From Icerya purchasi (taxonomy: Eukaryota; Arthropoda; Insecta; Hemiptera; Monophlebidae), in contig CM077115.1 in NCBI GenBank assembly GCA_039619475.1, forward strand, positions 26,983,083 through 27,047,082: a stretch of DNA of 64,000 nt, written 5' to 3'. The notes beneath the pieces were generated by a model that saw only the letters and a list, made by a program, of their open reading frames with translations, was not told the DNA's origin and ran no database searches. The first letter of the stretch is position 1. Every line of letters begins with the position of its first letter. The translations under genes and the position numbers were made by a program. Positions 34,682-46,640 of the stretch are shown here, one piece after another.

Positions 34682-34849
34682 TTTAAACCGTTTAGTTGTG
34701 TTAAAAATTTTGATTCATTCGTTATGTTTCACATGTTTTGTATACAAAAACGTGGGCGTAGGCTGTGCGTGTGCTATGCGCGGGCTGGGTTCAATTTGCG
34801 ATGGGCTATGACCTCGCTCGAGAAGCAACCATCTGTGGATAAGGCATGT

Positions 34850-37600
34850 GATATTATAATGGTTTAAATGACCTTCTTCTTAGTTCCTTAATTTATATGG
34901 ATAAATTGGTGGACAACCATGTTTTAAATATTCCTGGATAAAGCCATTTTCTTCATATTTCCGTATCCATTTGCTTTCACGTCTTCCTTTATTTGTTTTA
35001 TATATTTCTCCCTTGGCCTTCCTATTGGTCTTTTCCCTTCCATGGTTCCTTCTATTATTTTTGTTAGGTATTCATTATTTCTGTATATATGTCCAGTCCA
35101 TTTAAATCGACTTTCTTTTAGTTTTCTTAATAGACTTCTTTTTTCCTTAACTCTATTTAATACTTCTTCATTCCTTATTTCTCCAACACCGGATTTCGAA
35201 TGCTTCCAGTTGATTACTCAACCGTTGATTGCAGGTTTCTGAACCATTATACTCCATACGAATACTTTAATAAATTTTTTCTTTATTTCTCTGTGGATAT
35301 TTCTAGATGTTAGGAGGCTTCTTTTTTTATTGAATGCTAATTTTGCTATTATTATTCTCTCCTTCATATCTTGATCACTTCTTCCATCCTCTGTAATTGT
35401 GCCCCTCAGATATTTTTGCTTTTTCACCTGTTTTATTTTTTCTCCGTCTACTTTTTTATATCTATTTTTTTACCATCTTTTTTTTACTACATCTCATTGT
35501 TGGGTTTTTTTTGTTTATTTTCATATGTTTTAAATATTTGGTTCATCTAATTTAGGGAGGACTTTAATTCTTGTTCACTGTCTGCTATTATTGCGATGTC
35601 ATCTGCAAATCTAAACATACTTATTTTCATACCGCCTACTGAAATACCGTTACTATATTTTTGTTTCTATTCGTTTACCGCTTGTTATATGTATATATTA
35701 AACAACGCAGGAGATAAGCTGCAGCCTTGCCTGACCCCTTTTCCTATTCTTGCATCTTTTTCTATATCTTTTATCCTCGATTTTCATATAGTGCTTCTAT
35801 TATCCTTCCGTCTCTGTTATCTGTATGTATCGTTTCCAATATTTCATTAAGCAGCTTCCAGTTGCATCTATAGAAACGCTTTTTCAAGATTCACAAAGGC
35901 AATATAAATTGGACGATTTATTTCTATTTTCTTTTCTATTATCAATCTTAAACTCAGTATTGTTTCCCTGGTTCCTTTTAGACTTTCTGAAGCCATATTG
36001 ATCTTCGTTTAGCTCTTGTTCGATTTTATTTTTAATTCTATCGAGTACAATTTTCGTTAATATTTTTTAACTATGTACTGATTGCGCGGTGTTCTTCGAA
36101 ATTTTCTCGTTCCGTTTCTTTAAGGAATCATTACTAGTTTATATTAATATTTTTGGAATTTCCACGCTTTCGTGCATTTCTTTGATTAAATTATATATCT
36201 TTCCTTTTGTGTCTTCATCTAAGGGCTTTTAATAATTCGCTGTTAATATTGTCGTAAGACGCTTTCCTTATCTTAAGTTCTTTTAAGGCTTTTTCAAATT
36301 CTTCTACAGTTATTATTGGTCCTACATTATCTATTGATTTATTTCCTTCTAAATCTTCCTTCATTTGCTTATTATTTCTATCTTTATTTTCTTCGCTATC
36401 TTCGCTGTACAGAGTTTCTATGTATCTTTTCCATCTTTCTGCTTTTTCTTCGTCTTCTATAGCTATTTTTTTGTTTTCGAGTTCAATTTAATTTTGGTTT
36501 TATTTTTAAAATCTCTAAAATGTACTAGTATTTGTTTATATCCGCTTTCTATATATTTTCTTTCGTGATATTTTCTTCTATTTATTTACATTGATTTTCT
36601 ACATATACTATCTTTGCTTTCTTTACTTCCCTGTTCGCCTTATTCCTGTATCTCTTGTAGGTCTTTTGTCCTTCCACTGTATTTACGTTCTTAAATTGTC
36701 TTCTTTTTGACATTAATTCAGTTTATGTGTAATCCACGGTTTCCTATAGACTTTTTCCTTTTCTCCTAGCGTTTTTTCTGCTGCCTTTATTATTGTTATT
36801 CATTGTTTATTTTATCATCACTTAGTTTTCTTCTCGTTTCCCATCTTACGTAATTGTTTTACTTATTTTTTTTGTATTTCAGTTGTATTCCCATTATTAC
36901 CATGTTACGGTCACTTCCGCTATCTGCTTCTGGATATGTTTTGCACTATTTTATTTGATTTTTATATCTTTTTTTAACCAATACATAGTCTATTTGGTAT
37001 CTTTCTTTATCTGCAGCTGTTTTCCAAGTATATATTCTTCTTGGGTGATGTTTATACGTTGTATTTCCTATTATCAATTCATTTTCTTTACAGAAGTTTA
37101 TAAGTCTTTCTCCTCTTTTATTTCGATTGCTTAATCCGTAACTTCAAACCCATTCTCCTTCTTTTTTCTTTCCAACCACCGCATTCCAATCGCCTAATAT
37201 TATTAAGTTTTCTTTTGGTTTCACGCATTCTAAGGTCTCTTCTAATTGTTTATATATTTCTTCCACTTCCTCATCTTCATATTTACTTGTGCGCATATAA
37301 ACTTGTATAATTACTGTTCTTGTTAGGTTTGTATCTATCTCTTTGCCAGAATTATTCTATCGCTTATCGGTAGGTATGTATTAACTTTATTACTTACCCC
37401 ACCTTTTGTTTAATGCCAACTGCATTTCTTCAATTTTCCTTAAGTGCAGTATTCGATATTAGTCACTCCAGAAATCATTGTTATCCGATATTCCCAATAT
37501 ATCCTACTTCATTCCTGTTCAGTTCTAGCTTTATATTTTCCCATTTTCCACATATCTTCATAGATCTCACATTCCACGTTCCGACTTTTAGATTTGATTC
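34850..37600 (-). mobile_element. Nearly complete but broken RTE-clade LINE ORF2
   Basis: Read on the minus strand, the element begins with the endonuclease motif VGTWNVRSM (about 37585-37559) and continues with LIILGDWNAVVG (about 37208-37173), the metal-binding block of an AP-endonuclease-like domain. RT follows, with an FADDIAI-type catalytic box at about 35620-35597, then KYLRGTITEDGRSDQDMKER near 35415 and the C-terminal WTGHILR-like region down to about 34870. Endonuclease plus RT without RNase H, and this C-terminal type, fit the RTE/BovB group. Length (about 2.7 kb) is close to a full ORF2, but stops and frameshifts occur every 50-100 codons. Confidence 0.75.
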
Positions 37601-38420
37601 AGTTCTTTACTTTCTATTGCTGGTCTCGTCTCTTTGTTTTTCCAGTCGCATATTTTTCGTACATACCCTGGTTACCTACTATTGTACGGGTAGTCGCATT
37701 TTTCTCACTAGAAGCCCTACCGATACTTTGGCGCTGGTTGTTAGCCAGATCGTATGGCATATCCATTTTCTTTATGTGAACTTTCATGGTTGTAATCTTG
37801 GAAAAATAATGAGGCACTTTTTCTTTGCTAGAACATCGCAGTGTTAGGACCACTTCAGCAATATGTGTTTCGTGCTTGCTAAAACTATTTGATCAATGAC
37901 TGTACCAAACTTCTGTTCTCCACCTATTGTCAATGCTGATAGTGCTGCTTCCGCTACCCGGGATCATTCTTTATCTGATTTCTCCTCTAAGACCTGTGTC
38001 CAACTTGGGAGGTCCTTCTGGTATAGAATACAACGGGTTACTTTACTATGTTGACTGTGAGTTGCTATATTCATCTTCTTAAAAATACAGAGAATTATTA
38101 GTAAAGTCATTTATCTGGTTTTCCACGTTTAGTTTTTGTTCCGATAAACAGGGTTTATTTTGTTTTTCTTTTGATTCGGTGGCTTATATAAATGTCGTCG
38201 TTGCTTTATGTTATTTTTAAAGTAGCTGTTTAAGTATAGAGTAGGTAATTGCAAAATAGGCTGATTGGCATTGCTTGCCTTAGAAAAGTAAATCAACATG
38301 AAAATTATCGGGAAAAACGAAAATTATAACGAACGTAACCGTTGGGTTAACATTTAATTCGCCAGAAACATTTTAAGATTTAATAATTAAAATTTAAATC
38401 GAAAGTTTTCCTAACAATAG
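37601..38420. other. Unassigned region upstream of RTE element
   Basis: It may include the RTE element's 5' region. The 144-codon plus-strand frame at 37413-37847 starts antisense to the endonuclease domain and is not credible. No other feature seen. Confidence 0.35.
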
Positions 38421-38423
38421 TAG

Positions 38424-38582
38424 CGATAATGCTGATAATGCTGATGATGCTGATAATGCTGATGATGCTGATAATGCTGATGATGCTGATAATGCTGATG
38501 ATGCTGATAATGCTGATGATGCTGATAATGCTGATGATGCTGATAATGCTGATAATGCTGATAATGATGATAATGCTGATAG
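38424..38582 (+). repeat. Minisatellite, 18-bp unit GATAATGCTGATGATGCT
   Basis: About eight 18-bp units made of alternating GATAATGCT and GATGATGCT, with variants at the end. It translates on the minus strand to ASSALS repeats, which inflates an open frame there; this is repeat-driven, not a gene. Confidence 0.95.
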
Positions 38583-39210
38583 AGTTTTACAACTAGTGAT
38601 TCTATTTGTAGGACACGGTGTCATATTTGTAAACATTATTATTCGTAACCGTAGTAGTGTTATCACGGGACACATTCGGAAGAGGAAAGTAACGTAAAAA
38701 AAATGTAGGCGAAAAATAGAAACGGGAAAAAAAAGTTTTCAATGCCAGCAGAAAAATATAAGACTGACCCAATCGAGTTGGCAACTAGAAAAAAAGAAAG
38801 AACAGATAAACCGAGAGTTCCCTCTATCAAGCCACACAAGGTTACTCTACAGGCAAAAGAGCTTTAATAGTGGATAGGAGAGGGAGGGACAGCTCTTTCT
38901 CGGCCAGCCGGCTCTGTTTTTAGCAGATTTCAGCCGGAGTTCCTAGTTCGTTTCAGTCTGCCGATTAGACGACGACCCCGAAAAGTGGGATTTTTTATTC
39001 TTTTTACCTTTTTGCGGGCGACGAAGCATTTACTCCTAGGAAAGCGCGGGCTCTTATAACGGCGCTACTTCGGCTGTCTTTTCAGCAGTCAATTTTAAAA
39101 TTCACGGATTCGATACTCTCAAACTCCTCGAAATTCGCGGCTATCGCGCATTTCTTAAATTTCCTGGCATTTTCATTACTATTTTTGAGGACATTTTCTT
39201 GGGGAAAAAA

Positions 39211-39241
<31 letters not shown>

Positions 39242-39780
39242 CAAAAATGAAGTGCAAACGAAAAAAAAACCGACACGACTGAATGTCGAGGCAAAACTAT
39301 GATGAATGCGTGCTATTTTTCTCTTCCTCTAGACACGACATATCCATCCAGCAGGCCTACAATCGCTCGCCCTCCAGGTCGCCGGCATTGGATAAGGTGT
39401 TGTAGAAAATAGCGGGGATCGCGTTGCGAAGTTGATCTTTCTAAAACGCGCACTCTGACGCACATTTCGGTGTGACAAAACTGCGATAGAAATGAAAATG
39501 AAAAAATACCTACACACTTCTAGCTGGCTGCTTTAATTTCCCATCGATGAGCTCGGCGTAGTTGTGTGCGAGTGTGGCACTCGTATTTTTATTCAAACTT
39601 AGTGTGTGTGTATGTGTGTGCGCGCGCGCGTTGGGGGATAATATAACAATTATTACGGATGTCGTAATGATAATAAGAACAAGACGACACGAAACAACCG
39701 TAGTAATAAGTGTGAGCCGGTGTTTGTGCAGCTTCTTTCGAACCATTCTCGGTATCCGCTGACGAGCGCGAAGGGTGAAC
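38583..39780. other. Upstream region of CpG-rich block
   Basis: A mixed-composition region with fewer transposon traces. An arthropod initiator-like TCAGTC occurs near 38955-38960. AC/GT-rich and (CG)n/(TG)n microsatellite sequence lies at 39600-39632. Open frames here and on to 40570 overlap on both strands and reflect GC-rich composition. Confidence 0.35.
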
Positions 39781-39789
39781 GAAAAATAT

Positions 39790-40440
39790 TTCCGGTTATT
39801 CTGGAAATTACGGCGGGAAACGGTGTCGTTCGCGGTATGCGCGCATGCGCGCTGGACGTAACCGCGTGCCCCGTTTGCACGCATGCGCAGAGCCCGCTCG
39901 GCCGACGGGGCGCTCGCGTTCCGGCGACGCTGCCATCGTCTAGGAAGCGCGCGCGCGCGCGCGCGATCTCCGCGTTCCGCGTGTGTGTGCGTGCGCCGCG
40001 CCGCCAGTTCGTTGCTCCGATTTGCATCTCTCTCGCGTCGCTCGCCGATAGTACACGATACTAATAATAATAACCGTATCCCCACACACAATAATCCACA
40101 TCCATCTTTTGATCGTTTTCCTCCACCAGCTCAAACCATCCACGGTCGCTGCGGTACCGCGCAACTTCTTATTTATTTATTTATTTCGTTATTTTATCTT
40201 ATTTTTTATTTATTATTTTTCGAGAACTTCCACCCGCCCCCCTCGCCGCCACCGCCGCCGCTACCGAGCGAAATCGTATCACCACCTGTTCTTTTCGATA
40301 ATTCCCCTCCCGCAAACCGGAGAGCTGCGACGGCGCTGTGTCGGTCGCTGGTGTGTGCGCTGGTTGAATTGCGGCACGCGGTGTGGTAGACGACTGTTCG
40401 GAATTGTTCTTCGGTTCGGATGTCAGATCAGTTCACCGGC
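39790..40440 (+). promoter_or_regulatory. CpG-rich promoter-like block
   Basis: This is the most GC- and CpG-rich segment of the window (for example CG repeats at 39947-39965, and runs like CTCGGCCGACGGGGCGCTCG). It sits inside otherwise AT-rich DNA. A consensus arthropod initiator TCAGTT occurs at 40428-40433. The first plausible start codon downstream that leads to a splice donor is at 41008. Together these suggest a transcription start region for a rightward gene with a 5' UTR of several hundred bases. Long frames on both strands (such as 39883-40389) are Arg-rich by composition only. Confidence 0.5.
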
Positions 40441-41007
40441 CTTGCTGTCAATGTATGTTCCTCGTGTTGTTGGGTGCTGTTTGTGCATTACCGCTCTTGC
40501 GCGCCGATATGTTTTACATTTTGTTAACGAAATTCTCGAAGGGACAGCATACAGTTTGCACGTGCTCTGATTTCGGTTTAATATGTAATTATTGTTAATC
40601 GGTGATTTTGTTTTGGTTTTAGTTTGTTTTTTTGACTTTTTTTTTTTTTTTTTTTTTGTATTTTCCTTAAATATTATATTCGTTGTTTTTTTACAATTAT
40701 TTTCGAAATTAATAACAACACGTTAATAACGACTGCTGTTTCATATTTTATATTAGTGTTCGCGGTTTAACAAAGCGCGCCATATTTTATTACATATATA
40801 TTTCGTTTATCTGTTTTGTAATTTTAACGTAACAGTCTGTGAGATTCGGCGTGTTTTTTTGATACATATATATATTTTCTTATTACTTTATTTATTTATT
40901 TATTTATTTGAAAAATAAACCATCGGATAAAATACTGTTGTCTTCGTTTGCTGTGACCATCACTCATCGACAACACCAGATATAAACGAGTCCGCTTTAA
41001 GCGGATC

Positions 41008-41076
41008 ATGGAAGCTACGTATTGCCTAGGAAACGATATTGACGTTTGCAGAATGTTTGATCAATACTTATATAAG
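41008..41076 (+). CDS. Candidate first coding exon (alternative A), unknown gene
   Basis: ATG in good context (GGATCATGG) opens 23 codons starting MEATYCLGNDIDVCRMF and ending LYK directly at a strong donor, AAG|GTACGC, phase 0. An in-frame TGA 54 bp upstream (40954) limits the start. The peptide is of balanced composition, unlike the low-complexity frames around it. It lies about 0.6 kb after the CpG-rich block and its initiator-like motif. No known protein was recognised. In the proposed model it splices to the exon at 50879. Without splicing the frame stops near 41145. Confidence 0.4.
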
Positions 41077-42325
41077 GTACGCTTTTATCGCTGCTCTATT
41101 ATTATTACTATTGTTATGGTTCGCTTTTTTAATAATGGTTCTTAGTTTTTTTTCTCTCCCCTCTGATGGTGGGGGTGGGGGTGGGGTGCTGTAATTTTAA
41201 AACACGATAAAAGTGTAATATGGATTACGTCGATTTCTTAATTCGGGGACTGCCCTCGCCTATTAACTTAGCTGTGCGAGTGTGGTGATCCTTTTCGACT
41301 ATGATAATGCCGAACCAACTACACTACCGATTTAACGTCTTGCACAAAAGGCTGTTGAAAATTGGCTTGTGCGCTACTCATCTTCGAAATATTGAAAGAC
41401 TGAAAAATAAACAACTACGATACTAGCTTTTGTACAGAAGTACACTTTAACGTGTTGGTGGTCTTTCGGCTGGTTTGTAAAATATGGCACGACCGTTTCG
41501 TTAAATGCCTGAAAAACTGATGACTATAAATTGAATACAATGTTTACCATAGTGTAAATACAAATTAGGGGGGGGGGGGATTCGCATTAAAACTAGCACC
41601 CCCAGACCATAAGACACATTCATGCCAATATATGAAACTTGAAAATTTTTTAACCAAGTCACCGCCAATCGATTATTGAAAAATTTGAAAATTTTTTAAC
41701 CAAGTCACCGTCAACCGATTATCAACAAATTTATGAGCTGCTCGATGTGATAATCTTTATAACGCACTTTTGAGCTTTAGGCACTCGGTTAGCTTCGTTA
41801 CTTTTATACATTCCAACTACTACCTTTTGTTGAAATCGTCGTTTGGTCTCAAATTTGCAAAGAATTTATGGGATGTTTGTGCTTTTTCCGTATTAAAAAA
41901 GCATAAAATGTAAACCACTTAAAAGACATTAAATTTTACTCGTATGAAAACTGTTAGTAGTTGGTTCTTTTTTTTGCATGAAAATGTAAATTTAAGAGGC
42001 TATTTCTCGGAATTTGTTATTAAATTTTTTTCGCTAGGATATCTGTTTCAGTCGACACAACAAATGGTAGTGTGCAGTCAGTCGGTTCCTTCATCAACCG
42101 TGATGAAATGGTCGTTTTTGTTCGTGCGTGTACTTGGCAAGTCCTCCCCGCCTCAAAATTCAATCTATTTTAAAAACTCTTTTCCGTACGAGGTGTTTCA
42201 CCTTTTTAGAAAATCACTCTTGACTATCTGTGCAGATTATTACTGCAAAGGGTTTTTGTTTGACTGCCCGACTAGCAGAAAAATATTGACACATTTTTTT
42301 GACATTGTCTTTACATTAATATGTA
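41077..42325. other. Putative intron with short tandem duplication
   Basis: A unit of about 46 bp (GAAAATTTTTTAACCAAGTC, ACCG, AATCGATTAT) is repeated twice in tandem at 41639-41683 and 41684-41730 with few differences. A G12 run lies near 41568. The plus-strand frame at 41944-42426 ends inside a transposon and shows no domain. Confidence 0.5.
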
Positions 42326-42327
42326 TA

Positions 42328-42766
42328 CATATATATATATATATACATTTTAGCCTCGCAAGGGACCGTGCCCCTTCATCGCTCTTGCTTTCATTTCTGT
42401 CTCTTTCTCTTCTATACTTCGTATAAAATGATCAAAATTTACAACGTAATTCTTACCAGTATCAACACAAAGAAAAAAACAACATAATCACAAAAGTCCT
42501 ATCCCAACATTTAACTTTCATTATATAAAATTAAGACATTTTTTCGTGACATTTTTCGTTTAATATTTCGTTACATAAAATTTTGACATTTTTTAAATAA
42601 CAATCACCAAACTCCTATAAAATATAACAAACGTTACATAAAATTGGGATATTTTTCGTTACATAAAATTGGGACATTTTTCGTTACATGAAGTTGGGAC
42701 ATTTTGTCTAATGGGGGGTAGCCTAAGAATTACGTTGTAATTAATGTATATATATATATATATATA
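42328..42766 (-). mobile_element. (TA)n-flanked Helentron/DINE-like element
   Basis: Reading the minus strand: (TA)n; TTACAACGTAATTCTTAGG (42740-42722); several units of about 25 bp of the form TGTCCCAATTTTATGTAACG plus AAAAA (42719-42480); the inverted subterminal repeat TAAGAATTACGTTGTAA (42455-42439); a conserved block with AGAAGAGAAAGAGACAGAAA; the hairpin AAGGGGCACGGTCCCTT (42376-42360); then a TA array. All parts of the family are present, so it is a good reference copy of about 400 bp. It has no coding capacity. Confidence 0.7.
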
Positions 42767-42917
42767 AAAATATGTCCTAGAATTTAGAATATCTAGTAAA
42801 ATGGAAAATTCAAAGAAATCGACTGCGCTGTACGAATGGAAATATTTTCGGGACTTACGTCCACCACTGGAGTAGCCTATTCAGACTAGAAGTTAGTTTG
42901 TTTTTTTTTAATGGAAT

Positions 42918-42949
<32 letters not shown>

Positions 42950-44025
42950 CACTGATTTCAACTTCACCCTGAAAAATAAAAAAGATCTATTTGAAACATT
43001 TTTCCTGAAACCCTCGTTTTCAATCCTGAAGTGTCTTCCGAAATCGTATTTGTGTTTGACGTGTATAAAGAAATCTTATTCAAATGAATCACAATGACTC
43101 GAACACTTAAACAAACCGATTTTATTTAACCGAACGCTCCACGTTGCCTAAGCCAGAACTCTTGTCAGAAAACGAATCAACTGCTTGAAGAATTTCTTCA
43201 GCAGCTGATAAATATCGGATAGCCCGCGTGACATACCATACTCTCCTTTTCTGTTGTAGGTCTGATTGTGTATACCGTACTTTTTTTATGGTTCCGCATA
43301 TGTAATAGATTGAACTGGACCTTATTTATCAAGTGTGATTATGTACAATTTCACTTAGTTGAGATCGGACTAGTCTTGATGCATGAACCGATCAACCGTG
43401 TTCCGTTGAAACGAAAACCATTGATGTACATCGAGAGGAATATTTTCCGACAAAGCTTAAAGGTCTGTCCGCAGCGGTTTAAAAAAATATTGCAATTCAT
43501 ATTCCCATCAAGAAAGAAAGGACTGATCTCATATTTAATGATCGCACACCAGGAATTGACATTCTAGATATGTTGATTATTTACCTCGCTCAATTCGAAT
43601 CCGTTTCAGACTAAAATAACAAAAGCTCCGATTACTAACCTCGTAGTTTTAATTCTTCCGAAAATAGAATCTATAACGGGGCTGCTCTTACATCTCCGCG
43701 TGCAAAATGTTACTTATCGTCTATATATCGTATTCTTCAAACTCGATTAAGCTGCATCCGTGTTTACAAGAAATTCGTCGAATTGAACTTCGCGGTGTCT
43801 CTCTCTATGGGGGAACCATAGCGGAGGCGGTAACAACGGTGTAACCTCGTATCCCAAAATCGCCGGCGAAGTTTTCTGCCTTTGACGACTTCACAACACC
43901 TTAATTTGTAACGTGTGCCGGTAGCTTTGAGAAAACTTCTCGCGAATCGGCAAATTTGTTTTGGGAAAAACGCTCTTGCCATAATCATTTGGCCGCAGCA
44001 AAAATAATTCCACCATTTTCCAGCG
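42767..44025. other. Unassigned putative intronic sequence
   Basis: T-runs at 42900-42950. A 99-codon plus frame at 43268-43567 follows a fair splice acceptor (CTTTTCTGTTGTAG at about 43247-43260) but has no recognised domain or donor support. Confidence 0.35.
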
Positions 44026-44075
44026 TTTTTTGTTTTTTTTTTTCTTTGGGCTAGTCAACACACAGGACATTTACT
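44026..44075 (-). mobile_element. Short LINE 3' tail, minus strand
   Basis: TTTTTTTTTTCTTTGGGCTAGTCAACACAC reads on the opposite strand as GTTGACTAGCCCAAAG plus A-run, the same ending as the R1-like tails at 7.5, 14.95 and 17.6 kb. Possibly only about 50 bp were inserted. About 150 bp on, at 44211-44295, another T-run and ATTGACCCAATACC hint at a second tail. Confidence 0.45.
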
Positions 44076-44207
44076 CAAAGGTCTATTCCAGTGTTTGAAC
44101 CATCGCAACAGTTTTTTCATTTGAATTGACTGTGACTGCACATATAAAGTTTTATCAGTAAGGTTACATTGTGAGAGACGATGATAATAACGGTATCAAT
44201 AGTGATA

Positions 44208-44239
<32 letters not shown>

Positions 44240-46050
44240 GGAAGTAACAATTTTAATACCTCAAAAAAAAAATACAAAAACACATTGACCCAATACCCCC
44301 TTTCAAATAAAATGACACTGCGAATTATCGAAATAACATCTGCTGCAGCGTTACACGAAGACGATAACATTAGTATAACATTAAGAATATTGCAGACGTT
44401 GTTTGTAGCAAACAAATGAACACAAAACATGACTGTGTATGTTAAATCCTATGATCAGTAAAATTCTGCGGGATGTTTAAATAGATTCAGAAGACATGTT
44501 ACATTAAACGAAAATGTCCGTTTAAAAATTGTAAAACTGATGATACATTTCGAATATTCGTTAACGTAATTTCGAATTTTGCAATCAGAAACTTAACGAA
44601 AGTTCGTGGAAAAATTTTTCAAACAAAAATCCGAAAAAAAATACCTCATTTCATTAAAAAACGAAAATATTTCTACTTGTTCATTTTGTTAGATATTCTA
44701 GACTTTAGAATGCATACATTATATACATATTTGTGTGTGTAAAAAGACAGTCAAGTATTACTGTTTTTTTTTTTTTTTGTTTTTTTTTTACTTAAACAAA
44801 TATCGCTAAAGATCCTTGCAAAAAGTTGCACGAATTTATGACATGCACAGAGAAATTCGTCGGTTAAAATCTTTCTAATCGTCGTCATTTTGTGAATTTC
44901 ATAATATAACCGGTTATTTTCATACTATACCACTGTTAAACACACGACATTCTTCAAGTAATAGATCGATAAGAAGTTACTATGGCAATGGCGTACTCAA
45001 GAGGGAATTTTGTTAGAATTCCCTCTCATTACGATTTGTAAAAAAAAAGGTGTTTGTAACCTTAAAAAGGGAGAGCAATATTACTTTTTACTACTTTTCG
45101 TAATCAAATTTCAATGTAAAATTTTTCCAAATTATGGGTACACATTAACGTGTCATTTGTATACCGATAATTCCGGGGATACGCGTTGTATAGGTATCAC
45201 AATTATGACTTAAACCCTGATCCATAGGCTTATTAATGTCGTATCGGTAACAAATTCAAATTGTTTGGGTGACATTTTGTCGATTTGTGTGGCAATTTTG
45301 AGTCGTGAAAATTTCATTCATTTTGGCCGGTCTAATTAAATGTGTGACTTTTGTAGTAGACTCGTTTTTAGTTCGGAAAGTAGCGTTTTTAAATTAAGAA
45401 CCGAATATGCGATTTGTTTTTAAATAACAGCGGTATTATTTATCGGTGTTAAACGTTTATACAGCGCGAAACGGGGTTAATTATGTGAATACGTTCTACC
45501 TATTAAAACTGTCGTGGGTTTCGTTTTACCGTTATTTAGGTTCGTTATCGAAACGGTGCATATTTTAAAAAGTAATAAATGCGAACTGATGGCAAATAAG
45601 TTACTTCGCTTATGATTTAGAAGGTTAGAGTCTTATCAGTAATCCTTAATACTCGGAAGAAAGAATAAACGATTATCAGTGACGTTCTGAGGGTAGGGCA
45701 CTTGAAGATTCTTTTATACCTGTTTATTTTTGATTACATTATAATAAGTAAAGTTTTCGTCGTAGATAATAATATAGGAAACGGGTTAGATATTCGGTTT
45801 ATTTCACGCATCTATTATATTGGTGTTATTTAATGAATAATGCATATCGAGTTCATCATATTAAAGAATTATCTGGTTAGTAAGTATCGCTCAGCACTTC
45901 CGGCTTTTTGTAGTGTAGGCGTCGTTCTGCGTAAGAATTTTGAGAAATAATTAAAGCAAATTCTTTATATGCTTCATTATTCGACGATGCACGTACCTTT
46001 TTCGATAAATAATAGAAAAATTGTTAACGAACCGTGAGGAGGGGGTCTGA
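44076..46050. other. Putative intron / alternative promoter region
   Basis: Contains T26 at 44211-44239 and AT-rich sequence. From 44880 to 46050 the sequence looks like unique, non-repetitive DNA with several TCAG motifs (for example TCAGTA near 45638 and TCAGTG near 45677). No RNA gene seen. Confidence 0.35.
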
Positions 46051-46065
46051 ACTACTGAAATCGAA

Positions 46066-46101
46066 ATGAGTTTGCTCGAAGAGTTGTATACTAATGCTCA
46101 G
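46066..46101 (+). CDS. Candidate first coding exon (alternative B)
   Basis: ATG opens 12 codons (MSLLEELYTNAQ) ending at CAG|GTATAA, phase 0, with an in-frame TGA at 46048 upstream. Its phase is identical to that of the exon at 41008, so both could join the exon at 50879. It is short, so chance occurrence is quite possible. Support would come from transcripts. Confidence 0.3.
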
Positions 46102-46362
46102 GTATAACGCCATTTTAAGTTCGGAATATATAATGTTTATCGTATTTGGGGGAAAAAAATTTGTTCATCTTTGTTCAAAATTAAGGCCCGATTGTCTGAA
46201 ATCGATGCGAACGTCCGCTTTCCATATGGGGGGAGCTCCTCTGTGTTACTTCTGATCATTCGATGTTGCATTTAATAATGTCCCGAGGTTTATTTTTTTA
46301 TCCGCTTTATAGTGTTATGCTAAAAATTTACACCATATTGTTTCTAAAACACTATGTATTGT

Positions 46363-46640
46363 TTACAACGTAATTCTTAGGACGGCCCCTATTCGATTTG
46401 GTAACGAAAAATGCCCTAATTTTATGTAACGAAAGTTAAATGTTAGGATAGGATTTTTGTGATTATGTTATTCTATATTCATATGGACCGATTTAGAATT
46501 ACGTTGTAAATTTTGATCATTTCGTACAAAGTATAGAAGAGAAAGAGGCAGAAATGTAAGCAAGAGGGGTCAAGGGGCACAGCCAGTTACGGGGCCAAAA
46601 TGGCCAATCAATATATGAATATATATATATATATATATGA
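46363..46640 (+). mobile_element. (TA)n-flanked Helentron/DINE-like element, short copy
   Basis: Starts TTACAACGTAATTCTTAGG. After a single AATTTTATGTAACGAAA unit it has the inverted subterminal repeat TAGAATTACGTTGTAA (46494-46509), then AAATTTTGATCATTT, AGAAGAGAAAGAGGCAGAAA, GGGGCACAGCC, CCAAAATGGCC and a TA array to 46639. The same order of parts as the 42.3-kb copy, in the opposite orientation, with fewer tandem units. Confidence 0.7.

Noticed and set aside
37413..37847. 144-codon plus-strand frame
   Set aside because: Its first half is antisense to the endonuclease domain of the RTE element, and its composition is Phe/Ser-rich low complexity.
38424..38582. Regular spaced repeats as a possible CRISPR array
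   Set aside because: Units are contiguous 18-mers without unique spacers, in eukaryotic DNA.
38394..38675. 93-codon minus-strand frame rich in Ala-Ser-Ser-Ala-Leu repeats
   Set aside because: It is produced by the 18-bp minisatellite; no start context, domain or flanking coding signal.
39510..40570. Long overlapping frames on both strands (up to 193 codons)
   Set aside because: They arise from CpG-rich composition and dinucleotide repeats, are Arg/Ala/His-rich, overlap in antisense and have no recognisable domain.
43268..43567. 99-codon frame after a good acceptor-like site
   Set aside because: No recognised family and no downstream donor in frame; a chance frame in AT-rich DNA is likely.
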